DNA of 5,130 bases from Bacillota bacterium (GCA_023420715.1 JAEZVR010000132.1:1-5130); one strand, 5' to 3'; numbered from the stretch's first letter, positions 1 to 5,130 are shown. The notes: generated by a model from the sequence alone, not told the origin. Made by a program: numbers and translations.

Positions 1-147
1 GCCTTGGACAATCACGGGAGCATCATCGCTCAAACATTGCAGTTTTTGACGATCAGGATCAACCACAATCACATCATCACCTCTTGCCTTATACCGGTCA
101 ACCAATGCACGACCAATCTCCCCGCAACCTAAAATACAAATTTGCAT
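1..147 (-). CDS. trkA: TrkA-type potassium uptake subunit, N-terminal fragment (runs off the window)
   Basis: The first 49 codons are visible and the rest lies beyond base 1. The protein starts MQICILGCGEIGRALVD, a Rossmann first strand with the glycine motif GCGEIG (residues 7-12). Strand 2 is VIVVD, ending in the acidic residue D30 expected for binding NAD ribose. It then reads APVIVQG, matching the next strand of RCK/TrkA-N domains. In this family the protein is a peripheral cytoplasmic regulator that binds NAD(H) and gates a TrkH/KtrB-type potassium channel. The ATG lies 7 nt after the TGA of the methyltransferase gene, and its GAGGA ribosome binding site overlaps that stop, so translation is probably coupled. 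The partner channel gene would lie outside the window. Another NAD-binding Rossmann protein cannot be excluded from 49 residues, but the start matches TrkA closely. Confidence 0.75.
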   Translation of the reverse strand, partial: MQICILGCGEIGRALVDRYKARGDDVIVVDPDRQKLQCLSDDAPVIVQG

Positions 148-154
148 CTTATCC

Positions 155-982
155 TCACACACAACCCTTTACAAAAAATTCATAAGCCATGATACCCGCG
201 GCAACACCCACATTGAGCGATTCCGCCTGACCGATCATCGGAATATAAATTAAGTGATCACAGACTGCTTTAACCGATTCCGACAAGCCCTGACCTTCAT
301 TACCCAGAACCAGGGCGACCGGAGAAAACAGTTTTCGCCGCTGGATAAAATCCGGCAAATGAATCGCATCTTCCAAAGCCGTTCCCACAATATCCAACTG
401 ATGACGCATGGACAAAAGCCATTTCGGTAAGTCGAATACCGTATAAATGGATTGAGCAAATACAGCGCCCATGGTCGCCCGTATTACTTTTGGATTAAAG
501 GGATCACATGTGCCCTGATCCAAAACGACGCCATCTACACCAAAAGCCTCTGCCGTCCGCAAAATCGTTCCTAAATTCCCTGGATCTTGAATGCCATTTA
601 AAACCAGCAAACCCCGTTTTATTGGCTGATTCAGCAGTTTGTCTGCGGGCCGAACAAACGCATCTTTCTTGACAAGCATGACCAAGCCCTGAGGTTGCTG
701 CGTCAAGGTGAGCCCCTGCGCCACTTGATGAGAAACAGGCTGAGGCGCCGAATCGCGAAGCCTTGAAAGCAAGGCCGAGATGCGGGGCCATTGCGCACTG
801 GACTGAAGGTGATGATCGTACAGCACCAAATCGGGCTGATGACCCAAATCGATGAGCATTTCGCACAGTCGAAGCCCTTCCACAAAAATATGGTCCCGAT
901 CCTGCCCCTTTTTGCGGATAAGCTTACCAACTTTTTGGATCAGCGGATTTTTAGTACTCGTAATACATTGTCTCGTGCTCAT
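155..982 (-). CDS. SpoU/TrmH-class RNA 2'-O-methyltransferase (YsgA-like)
   Basis: A 275-residue protein of the usual length for the two-domain SpoU (SPOUT) family, which transfers methyl from S-adenosylmethionine to ribose 2'-OH in rRNA or tRNA. Residues about 1-105 form the substrate-binding domain, with an opening (ITSTKNPLIQKV, then FVEGLRLCE) typical of YsgA-like proteins. The catalytic knotted domain shows all three SpoU motifs: motif 1 at 129-148 (GIQDPGNLGTILRTAEAFG, with N136 and the catalytic-type R142), motif 2 at 224-234 (LVLGNEGQGLS), and motif 3 around 247-268 (IPMIGQAESLNVGVAAG). The ATG at 982 is chosen because an in-frame TAA lies four codons upstream and the family N-terminus begins right after it. 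The ribosome binding site is poor (only AAAAAG). The gene follows rplT after a terminator, as ysgA lies near infC-rpmI-rplT in Bacillus. The target nucleotide cannot be deduced from sequence. Confidence 0.92.
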   Translation of the reverse strand: MSTRQCITSTKNPLIQKVGKLIRKKGQDRDHIFVEGLRLCEMLIDLGHQPDLVLYDHHLQSSAQWPRISALLSRLRDSAPQPVSHQVAQGLTLTQQPQGLVMLVKKDAFVRPADKLLNQPIKRGLLVLNGIQDPGNLGTILRTAEAFGVDGVVLDQGTCDPFNPKVIRATMGAVFAQSIYTVFDLPKWLLSMRHQLDIVGTALEDAIHLPDFIQRRKLFSPVALVLGNEGQGLSESVKAVCDHLIYIPMIGQAESLNVGVAAGIMAYEFFVKGCV

Positions 983-988
983 CTTTTT

Positions 989-1016
989 ATTTTACGTCAA
1001 AAATGTGGCCAAACAA
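989..1016 (-). promoter_or_regulatory. Possible promoter for the methyltransferase gene
   Basis: A TAAAAT -10-like hexamer (994-989) lies 16 bp after a weak TTGTTT -35-like hexamer (1016-1011). The -10 ends only 6 bases before the ATG, so transcription would start at or next to the start codon and give a leaderless or nearly leaderless mRNA. The -35 match is poor and lies in the T-tract of the rplT terminator. The call rests mainly on the need for a promoter below that terminator. Partial readthrough is the alternative. Confidence 0.25.
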
Positions 1017-1040
1017 AAAACCGCCATACAGGCGGCTTTT
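1015..1040 (-). terminator. Rho-independent terminator after rplT
   Basis: Read on the minus strand, arm 1040-1031 (AAAAGCCGCC) pairs with 1025-1016 across the 5-nt loop TGTAT. This gives a stem of about 10 bp with one G-T pair and a GC-rich core. The 3' arm runs into a T-tract (1020-1015), followed by a G and three more Ts. It starts 33 nt after the rplT stop codon and should end or attenuate the infC-rpmI-rplT transcript before the methyltransferase gene. On the plus strand the same hairpin has only four Ts, so it may work weakly in that direction, although no plus-strand gene reads into it. Confidence 0.85.
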
Positions 1041-1073
1041 GTAAAAATCTATTTCAGTTGACAAGTGGGTGAC

Positions 1074-1427
1074 TTAAAGTGCAGCCTTTGCCGCCTCGCA
1101 CACTTTGGTAAATGCCGTTGGATCAGAAACAGCCAATTCTGCAAGCATTTTCCGATTCAACTGAATGTCTGCTTTTTTGAGGCCATTCATCAAGGTGCTG
1201 TAATTCAAGCCATTTAAGTGGGCTGCCGCATTAATACGGGTAATCCACAATTGTCTGAAATTGCGTTTTTTTGCTCGACGGTCACGGAAGGCATAGACGC
1301 CTGATTTCATGACCTGCTGATTCGCCATTTTAAAGAGTTTACTCTTATGACCGAAATAACCCTTTGCCTGTTTTAAAACTTTTTTATGTCGTCTACGAGT
1401 GGTTACACCACGTTTAACTCTTGCCAT
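1074..1427 (-). CDS. rplT: 50S ribosomal protein L20
   Basis: A 117-residue protein, the normal L20 length. It opens MARVKRGVTTRRRHKKVLK and shows the L20 signature at 54-70 (KRNFRQLWITRINAAAH), followed by the typical LNYSTLMNGLKKADIQLNRK segment. L20 binds 23S rRNA early in 50S assembly. Its basic N-terminal extension reaches into the rRNA, and the globular C-terminal domain recognises helix 40/41 rRNA. In Bacillus and Escherichia it also represses its own operon by binding mRNA. The ATG is preceded by a strong AGGAGGA site (1438-1432) at good spacing. It is the third gene of the infC operon, 54 nt after rpmI, and is followed by a terminator. Confidence 0.98.
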   Translation of the reverse strand: MARVKRGVTTRRRHKKVLKQAKGYFGHKSKLFKMANQQVMKSGVYAFRDRRAKKRNFRQLWITRINAAAHLNGLNYSTLMNGLKKADIQLNRKMLAELAVSDPTAFTKVCEAAKAAL

Positions 1428-1481
1428 GGAATCCTCCTGTTATCTGATAAAGATTGGTCTTTGTCTGATGCACCTACTCAT

Positions 1482-1679
1482 TTATTTATAGGGGATCATT
1501 TCTCTGATACGCTTTGCATTCGTTTCATCCGCAATGTGCGTACCACGCAAATCACGTCGACGCTTAGGGCTTTTAGCCTCAGCCTTATGCTTTTTATAAG
1601 CAAAAGGTGTGATGACCTTACCCGTTCCACTGATTTTAAATCTCTTTTTGGATGCACTATGTGTTTTTTGTTTTGGCAT
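1482..1679 (-). CDS. rpmI: 50S ribosomal protein L35
   Basis: A 65-residue, highly basic protein matching bacterial L35 in length and at both ends. It starts MPKQKTHSASKKRFKISGTGK and ends KRIREMIPYK, where L35 proteins usually end in a similar MLPYK-type tail. It is a small structural protein of the large ribosomal subunit. The ATG has a GGAGGT site (1690-1685) 5 nt upstream. It lies 33 nt downstream of infC and 54 nt upstream of rplT, the conserved order infC-rpmI-rplT. The short gap before rplT holds only the rplT ribosome binding site and a small 5-bp AAAGA/TCTTT hairpin, with no terminator, so the three genes should be cotranscribed. Confidence 0.97.
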   Translation of the reverse strand: MPKQKTHSASKKRFKISGTGKVITPFAYKKHKAEAKSPKRRRDLRGTHIADETNAKRIREMIPYK

Positions 1680-1712
1680 AATTTACCTCCAATTCATACC
1701 AAGGGCTGACGA

Positions 1713-2273
1713 TTACTCCTCAGCTGGATTTTCAATTTTCTTTGCGGATGGTTTTGCCTTAGCCGGTGTCAAATACATATTCATATTTCGACCCTCAACT
1801 TTTGGCTTGCGATCAATTTCAGCAACATCCGTTAGCTGTTCTGCAAATGCGGCCATGACATCATACCCTCTGGACGTATAGGCCATCTCGCGACCACGGA
1901 AGCGTATACTCACTTTGACACGGTGCCCAGCTTGCAAAAAACGGCGGACATTTTTTAACTTGACATTGAGGTCGTGTGTTTCTGTCGTCAACTTTAAGCC
2001 AACTTCTTTAACTTCAACGACCTTTTGTTTTTTGCGAGCTTCTTTTTCCCGTTTTGACTGTTCAAAGGCATACCGACCATAATCAATAATTTTGGCCACC
2101 GGATTGGTTGGGTTTGCAGACATCAACACAAGATCCAAACCTGCTTGACGTGCACGATCCAATGCTTCTGATGTTGGCACAACGCCGACCATTTCTCCAT
2201 TTTCATCAATCAAACGGATCTCTTTAAAGCGGATGCGCTCATTCGTTTGAATGCCGCCTTCTTTCTTAGCGAT
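1713..2273 (-). CDS. infC: Translation initiation factor IF-3, starting at a non-canonical AUC codon
   Basis: A 186-residue IF3 counted from the AUC at 2273-2271. IF3 binds the 30S subunit, prevents premature 50S joining and rejects initiation at non-standard codons. The N-domain spans about 1-70 (IRFKEIRLIDENGEMVGVV) and leads into the IF3 signature at 61-74 (KIIDYGRYAFEQSK). A lysine/glutamate-rich linker helix (75-90) follows, then the C-domain (93-172) with ETHDLNVKLKNVRRFLQAG, VKVSIRFRGREMAY and the final MNMYLTP strand. An in-frame TAG lies five codons before the AUC. Between that stop and residue 21 there is no ATG, GTG or TTG. The AUC sits 8 nt after a perfect AGGAGG. The first TTG (2213, residue 21) would delete part of the N-domain. 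AUU or AUC starts are known for infC elsewhere (Escherichia, Myxococcus) and allow IF3 to limit its own translation. Confidence 0.95.
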   Translation of the reverse strand: MAKKEGGIQTNERIRFKEIRLIDENGEMVGVVPTSEALDRARQAGLDLVLMSANPTNPVAKIIDYGRYAFEQSKREKEARKKQKVVEVKEVGLKLTTETHDLNVKLKNVRRFLQAGHRVKVSIRFRGREMAYTSRGYDVMAAFAEQLTDVAEIDRKPKVEGRNMNMYLTPAKAKPSAKKIENPAEE

Positions 2274-2281
2274 GGTCTTAT

Positions 2282-2287
2282 CCTCCT
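2282..2287 (-). promoter_or_regulatory. infC: Ribosome binding site fixing the infC AUC start
   Basis: A perfect AGGAGG lies 8 nt before the AUC codon at 2273. It begins one position after the T-tract of the leader terminator and overlaps the in-frame TAG stop (2288-2286). That placement rules out any start further upstream in this frame and supports initiation at AUC, since no standard start codon in frame is near it. Confidence 0.85.
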
Positions 2288-2321
2288 AAAAAAATGGAAC
2301 GAATTCCAATTATTCGTTCCA
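2288..2321 (-). terminator. Leader terminator (attenuator) directly upstream of infC
   Basis: On the minus strand, arm 2321-2312 (TGGAACGAAT) is perfectly complementary to 2304-2295 (ATTCGTTCCA), a 10-bp stem with a 7-nt loop. Seven Ts follow at once (2294-2288). This is a textbook intrinsic terminator, yet it lies between the infC promoter and the infC ribosome binding site. It would therefore stop transcription before the operon unless it is prevented from forming. It could also catch transcripts from the upstream LCP gene, which has no other terminator. Confidence 0.85.
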
Positions 2322-2398
2322 CCACAAAACAATCATACCCTGATCTGTTATGAACCTTTTTGCATATGCTCGAGGTGAGAACGATGTCTACTTGTTAC
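2288..2398 (-). promoter_or_regulatory. Candidate ribosomal-protein leader with antiterminator/terminator switch
   Basis: This is the untranslated leader from the predicted transcript start (about 2398) to the end of the attenuator. Segment 2384-2374 (TCGTTCTCACC) can pair with 2323-2314 (GGTGGAACGA) in 10 bp with one bulged T. The pairing takes up most of the terminator's 5' arm, so the two structures exclude each other. Inside the long-range helix a second hairpin can form: 2349-2341 pairs with 2335-2328 in 8 bp with one bulged G, around a GGGTA loop. An enclosing antiterminator helix with internal hairpins ahead of a terminator resembles the L20-responsive leader described for infC-rpmI-rplT in Bacillus. 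That L20 is the ligand here is inferred from position and layout, not from a recognised consensus. Confidence 0.6.
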
Positions 2399-2404
2399 CG
2401 AAAT

Positions 2405-2433
2405 AATATAGATGACAACACACCGCTTGTCAA
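2405..2433 (-). promoter_or_regulatory. Sigma-A type promoter of the infC-rpmI-rplT operon
   Basis: A perfect TTGACA -35 (2433-2428) is followed, after an optimal 17-bp spacer, by TATATT (2410-2405), one mismatch from TATAAT. The predicted start is near 2398, giving a leader of about 125 nt before the AUC start. The -35 begins 16 bp after the stop codon of the LCP gene, so the promoter fills the short gap and gives the translation operon its own strong transcription. The hexamer sits in a small inverted repeat (GCTTG-A-CAAGC), which is probably incidental. Confidence 0.85.
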
Positions 2434-2448
2434 GCCTTGGCGTAGCAA

Positions 2449-4164
2449 TTATTCAGTCGTACCAACAGAAGCCGTCGACCCAGGGTCCTCCCCCTCTGTT
2501 AGTACCGCTTTTATTTTTCCTTGAATCTCTGTCAAACTCTCTTCCGAAGGGACAAACATATAAAGTTCATATCCGGGCATCAAGAACGAAGACAATCCCA
2601 TCTGGCCAGAGCCCTTGACATCGACCATTTCCATATTCCAAGAAAAAGCACCGCGTTCTATCATGCCATTGGCAACGCCCATCATTGCGTCAATTGGCAG
2701 GTTTGTCTGCAAAGAATCAGACAGCTTATTTAAAATGCTGTGATAGTTGGTCAACAACTGCGGACTGGTCAATTTTTTAAACAATCCGATGATCACACGC
2801 TGCTGATTACGCCCACGCTCAAAATCGCCACCGGGCAAACTATAGCGCTCACGTGAAAAAGCCAAAGCTTCTTCGCCATTCAAATGGATGGTTCCTTTGG
2901 CATAATGAAATCCCTGAGCAGAAAATTCATTCGGATTCTCAACTTCTATACCACCAACCGTATCGACCATCTTAATTAAAGAACTAAAGTTGACACGAAT
3001 ATAGTAATTGATTTCTGTTTGCAACAATTGTTCCAACGTGTTGACAGAAGCTTCCACACCATAAACACCTGCATGCGTCAGCTTATCGTACTCATTTTGA
3101 CCTTCACCCGGAATACGAACACGTGAATCTCTCGGTACGGTTGTCAATAAAAGGTGATTGGTTTTTGGATTAATGGTCATCAAAATGTTGACATCACTTC
3201 GGGATACTGTTTCGATACTGCCATAGGTATCGATCCCACTAATGTAAATATTAAAGGGTTGCTGACTCGTGTTGACATCCTTTTTGATATCTTCTACGAC
3301 TTGAGTCAGGTCTGATTCATCGATGAAGCGAATTTCGTTTAAGAAATCCGGATATTTTTCTTTGATTGTTTCCAGCCAGGAAAGATTGACAAACATCGCC
3401 ACGGCCGTTTGTTGATACAACGCCGTTGCCGCATCGACATAGGTTGATGCCATTTCAAACTGCAATGACAACTGTGTCCGAGCTTCAAGATCCTGCTGAT
3501 AGTCAGCAATCGTCTTCGCATCTGTTTTGAGGGGGGCCAAAACCTTTTTGCCCTGAAGATCTTGAATGGATTGAATGGAACTGTCTTTTAAAACCGCGAT
3601 ACCAACTTGTTTGGTCATAACCGTACTGTTTTTTGTAATATCCACCAACGTAGAGACACCGCGAATAATGTAATAGTTCCCAGCACCGATGATCAGCGAA
3701 AAAATAATTGCCATCACAATGGCCGTTTTGGCCAACAAACGTCGTTTATGACCTTGAATGGTTAACAGAAGGAAAATGACACAAATCAGCAACAAAGATC
3801 CCATAATGGCATATCGATGCTTAATGGGTAAAATCTGATAGCGCATCAACACATATGACAACAATCCCGATAAACCAATAAAAAGACAAGTGAAAAACCA
3901 CGCAAAAAATCGCACGGGAAAAGAGGTTTTAATCTTCTGATTTCGGTAAGGAGATGTATATTGTGCCGCCCGCGAATAATGCGCATGCGAAACATCATAT
4001 TCATCAAAATCCATCTCGATATCGTCTTCAAAATAATTGGGCACAGGAATATGTGTCGATGCAGAACTTTCTGCTACATCTAATGCTGATTTTTGAGATT
4101 CAGCCGTGGCATGACCACGCACAGCTTTAGGATTCGGATGAGATCCATGATGATGTTTTTTCAT
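2449..4164 (-). CDS. LytR-CpsA-Psr (LCP) family protein, CpsA/Wzg-like, with N-terminal accessory domain
   Basis: A 571-residue membrane protein. LCP enzymes transfer lipid-linked glycopolymers (wall teichoic acid, capsule) onto peptidoglycan outside the membrane. Residues 1-80 are a cytoplasmic tail with a His-rich start (MKKHHHGSH) and an acidic stretch (44-57). Three membrane spans follow at about 83-107, 118-136 and 145-167. Residues about 185-300 form an accessory extracytoplasmic domain resembling the CpsA accessory region. The LCP domain, about 303-500, has FNIYISGIDTYG, SRSDVNILM (D324), TTVPRDSRV (R345, D346), KLTHAGVYGVE, FSRERYSLPGGDFERGRNQQ (R438, R440, R452, Q454, Q455) and YYIRVNFSS. 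All known key positions appear present, so it should be active. The order matches streptococcal CpsA. The ATG at 4164 overlaps the upstream TGA as ATGA and has AAAGGA 6 nt upstream. It is not in a visible capsule cluster, so its polymer is unknown. Confidence 0.9.
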   Translation of the reverse strand: MKKHHHGSHPNPKAVRGHATAESQKSALDVAESSASTHIPVPNYFEDDIEMDFDEYDVSHAHYSRAAQYTSPYRNQKIKTSFPVRFFAWFFTCLFIGLSGLLSYVLMRYQILPIKHRYAIMGSLLLICVIFLLLTIQGHKRRLLAKTAIVMAIIFSLIIGAGNYYIIRGVSTLVDITKNSTVMTKQVGIAVLKDSSIQSIQDLQGKKVLAPLKTDAKTIADYQQDLEARTQLSLQFEMASTYVDAATALYQQTAVAMFVNLSWLETIKEKYPDFLNEIRFIDESDLTQVVEDIKKDVNTSQQPFNIYISGIDTYGSIETVSRSDVNILMTINPKTNHLLLTTVPRDSRVRIPGEGQNEYDKLTHAGVYGVEASVNTLEQLLQTEINYYIRVNFSSLIKMVDTVGGIEVENPNEFSAQGFHYAKGTIHLNGEEALAFSRERYSLPGGDFERGRNQQRVIIGLFKKLTSPQLLTNYHSILNKLSDSLQTNLPIDAMMGVANGMIERGAFSWNMEMVDVKGSGQMGLSSFLMPGYELYMFVPSEESLTEIQGKIKAVLTEGEDPGSTASVGTTE

Positions 4165-4958
4165 ATCTTGTCCTTTCTTCGTCGATCTAAAAACGACTGG
4201 TGCGCTTTTGGATTTGCCGCCAAAATTGAGCAAGGGGCATGATAAGAAATTGGCTCACCCGTAATCTGCGTACAAAGACCGCCAGCCTCTTCCACAATTA
4301 AAGCTCCAGCCGCATAATCCCATGGTTGAAGACAGGCTTCAAAAAACAGGTCCGAACAACCACAGGCGATTTCCATTAAATCAATTGCCGCACTGCCTGT
4401 TCTGCGAATATCCACACCGAGTGAGAAAGCTTCTTGTATTAAGTTTTGTGTAAACGCCTTTGTTTGAGCGTAATATGAAGCGGTTCCGATTGTCACAAGA
4501 CCAGCAGGATAATCGCCGTCCGATACGTGAATTGAGCGACCATTCCAGGTTGCACCTTGACCTCGGACAGCCATGACAAGGTCATCATACCATGGTTGGT
4601 AAATTGCTCCAACAACTGGCTTTCCGGCTTCTAGATAAGCAATTGAAATGGCACTCATCTTTTTGCGGCGCAAATAATTATGGGTACCATCCAACGGATC
4701 AACCAACCAACAGGCGGGCGGCAAGGTCGCCTCTGGATGACAGCCTTCTTCGCCAATAAAAACGACATCTGGATACAAGGCCTTGAGTGCCGTTTCTATT
4801 TGGTTCTGCAAGGCAATGTCAACCTCAGTGACAAAATCTCCCCAAACCGATTTCTGCTCAACAGAAAAATCGGTGGGCTGGCGTGACACCAGATCGTTCC
4901 CGCACGCGCGCATAATATCTGCTAATTTTGAAAGATCTATTCTCATCTCATCATCCAT
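4161..4958 (-). CDS. suhB: Inositol monophosphatase family protein (SuhB-like)
   Basis: A 265-residue member of the Mg2+-dependent, lithium-sensitive phosphatase family, close to the usual length. Numbered from the ATG at 4958, it shows TEVD (44-47), the metal-binding GEEG (69-72, E70), the signature WLVDPLDGTHNY (84-95, metal ligands D87 and D90, with T92) and the C-terminal QPWDYAAGALIVEEAGG (211-227, third aspartate D214). All catalytic residues are present. The DGTHNY form fits inositol-phosphatase/SuhB proteins better than CysQ-type nucleotidases, but the true substrate (inositol phosphate, fructose bisphosphate, PAP) cannot be settled. The start is uncertain: ATG 4958 overlaps the upstream stop by 8 nt, while ATG 4946 begins 4 nt after it and gives 261 residues. 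Both have weak ribosome binding sites. The stop overlaps the LCP start as ATGA, so the two genes are probably coupled. Confidence 0.9.
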   Translation of the reverse strand: MDDEMRIDLSKLADIMRACGNDLVSRQPTDFSVEQKSVWGDFVTEVDIALQNQIETALKALYPDVVFIGEEGCHPEATLPPACWLVDPLDGTHNYLRRKKMSAISIAYLEAGKPVVGAIYQPWYDDLVMAVRGQGATWNGRSIHVSDGDYPAGLVTIGTASYYAQTKAFTQNLIQEAFSLGVDIRRTGSAAIDLMEIACGCSDLFFEACLQPWDYAAGALIVEEAGGLCTQITGEPISYHAPCSILAANPKAHQSFLDRRRKDKI

Positions 4959-5130
4959 TCGAAGCACTCGGCAGAGAATTTTCTGTCGGTTTTGTCTTAT
5001 TCGGCAATGCAATGGGCTCAATTTGATTGAATGCTGAAAAAGATGCCTTAATATCGATCCGTTCGCCATCGGGCTGATTTTTTTGGCTCAGGTGAATTTC
5101 GCAATATTGAATATATTGTTTCGTATCATC
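4951..5130 (-). CDS. Unrecognised protein, C-terminal fragment
   Basis: An open frame enters from the window edge and ends at TGA 4953-4951, giving the last 59 residues of a protein whose start is outside. The visible part is polar (QYIQYCEIHLSQ, then GERIDIKASFSAFNQIEPI), with a low-complexity tail rich in Pro, Ser, Asn and Thr (PNKTKPTENSLPSAS). I see no domain signature and no membrane segment, and I do not recognise the family. It is judged coding because its stop lies exactly at the start of the phosphatase gene, the same tight packing seen at the next junction. The competing reading, an N-terminal extension of the phosphatase in another frame, gives a sequence unlike that family. Confidence 0.6.
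   Translation of the reverse strand, partial: DDTKQYIQYCEIHLSQKNQPDGERIDIKASFSAFNQIEPIALPNKTKPTENSLPSASNG

Noticed and set aside
791..1072. Plus-strand open frames opposite the methyltransferase, ribosomal protein, LCP and phosphatase genes (for example 791-1072, 1386-1709, 1609-1881, 2412-2618, 4783-5037)
   Set aside because: They mirror strongly conserved minus-strand genes, show no domain signature and have no convincing ribosome binding sites. They are antisense shadows.
1428..1481. Small hairpin (AAAGA/TCTTT) between rpmI and rplT as a regulatory element
   Set aside because: A 5-bp AT-rich stem with no T-tract and no alternative pairing found; too weak to call.
1713..2213. IF3 reading that starts at TTG 2213
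   Set aside because: It would begin inside the conserved N-domain (the L of EIRLIDENGE) with only a weak GAG upstream, while the frame continues to an AUC with a perfect AGGAGG.
2424..2434. Inverted repeat GCTTG-A-CAAGC over the infC -35 as an operator
   Set aside because: It is only 5 bp per arm and half of it is fixed by the TTGACA consensus. There is no second copy to support a repressor site.
4165..4233. LCP protein start at TTG 4233
   Set aside because: It gives a 73-nt overlap with the phosphatase gene and has no good ribosome binding site. ATG 4164 has AAAGGA at 6 nt and a normal ATGA overlap.
4959..5069. Phosphatase start at ATG 5069
   Set aside because: The extra 37 residues are basic and Cys/His-containing, unlike the family, and overlap a different frame that stays open to the window edge and stops exactly at the later ATG.
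1..5130. CRISPR array, insertion sequence, phage or defence genes, tRNA or rRNA
   Set aside because: I saw no spaced direct repeats, transposase or integrase motifs, terminal inverted repeats or tRNA-like folds on either strand. All the coding space is taken by conserved chromosomal genes.

Overview
This is a stretch of bacterial chromosome with every recognised gene on the minus strand. It is best read from high to low coordinates. The gene set suggests a member of the Bacillota (Firmicutes). It has a translation operon infC-rpmI-rplT followed by a YsgA-like SpoU RNA methyltransferase, AGGAGG-type ribosome binding sites, and a Gram-positive LytR-CpsA-Psr (LCP) protein built like streptococcal CpsA/Wzg. 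The base composition is moderate by eye (not computed), and I cannot place the organism more closely.

Layout along the minus strand: (1) 5130-4951 is the 3' end of an unrecognised gene. (2) About 4958-4161 is an inositol-monophosphatase (SuhB) family protein. (3) 4164-2449 is a CpsA/Wzg-like LCP protein. Genes 1-3 overlap at their stop and start codons and look like one translationally coupled operon, with a cell-envelope role suggested mainly by the LCP gene. (4) 2433-2274 holds a strong sigma-A-type promoter and a leader of about 125 nt ending in an attenuator-like terminator. (5) 2273-1713 is infC, 1679-1482 is rpmI and 1427-1074 is rplT, encoding IF3, L35 and L20. (6) 1040-1015 is a rho-independent terminator after rplT. 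(7) 982-155 is a SpoU-class RNA 2'-O-methyltransferase. (8) 147-1 is the 5' end of a TrkA-type NAD-binding potassium-transport subunit.

The most interesting part is control of the infC operon. infC has no ATG, GTG or TTG start compatible with a complete IF3. The only well-placed start is an AUC codon 8 nt after a perfect AGGAGG, which fits autoregulation by IF3 start-codon discrimination. Just upstream, a 10-bp terminator hairpin with seven Ts has its 5' arm also complementary (10 bp, one bulged base) to a segment near the transcript 5' end. That is the layout of a terminator/antiterminator switch, comparable to the L20-controlled leader known in Bacillus. The operon may therefore be controlled at two levels: transcription, possibly by L20, and initiation, by IF3.

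I see no mobile element, CRISPR array, tRNA or rRNA gene. Nothing here looks like a wholly new multi-gene system; the gene content is ordinary housekeeping plus envelope functions. The only gap of any size is 2274-2448, and it is described as promoter and leader.
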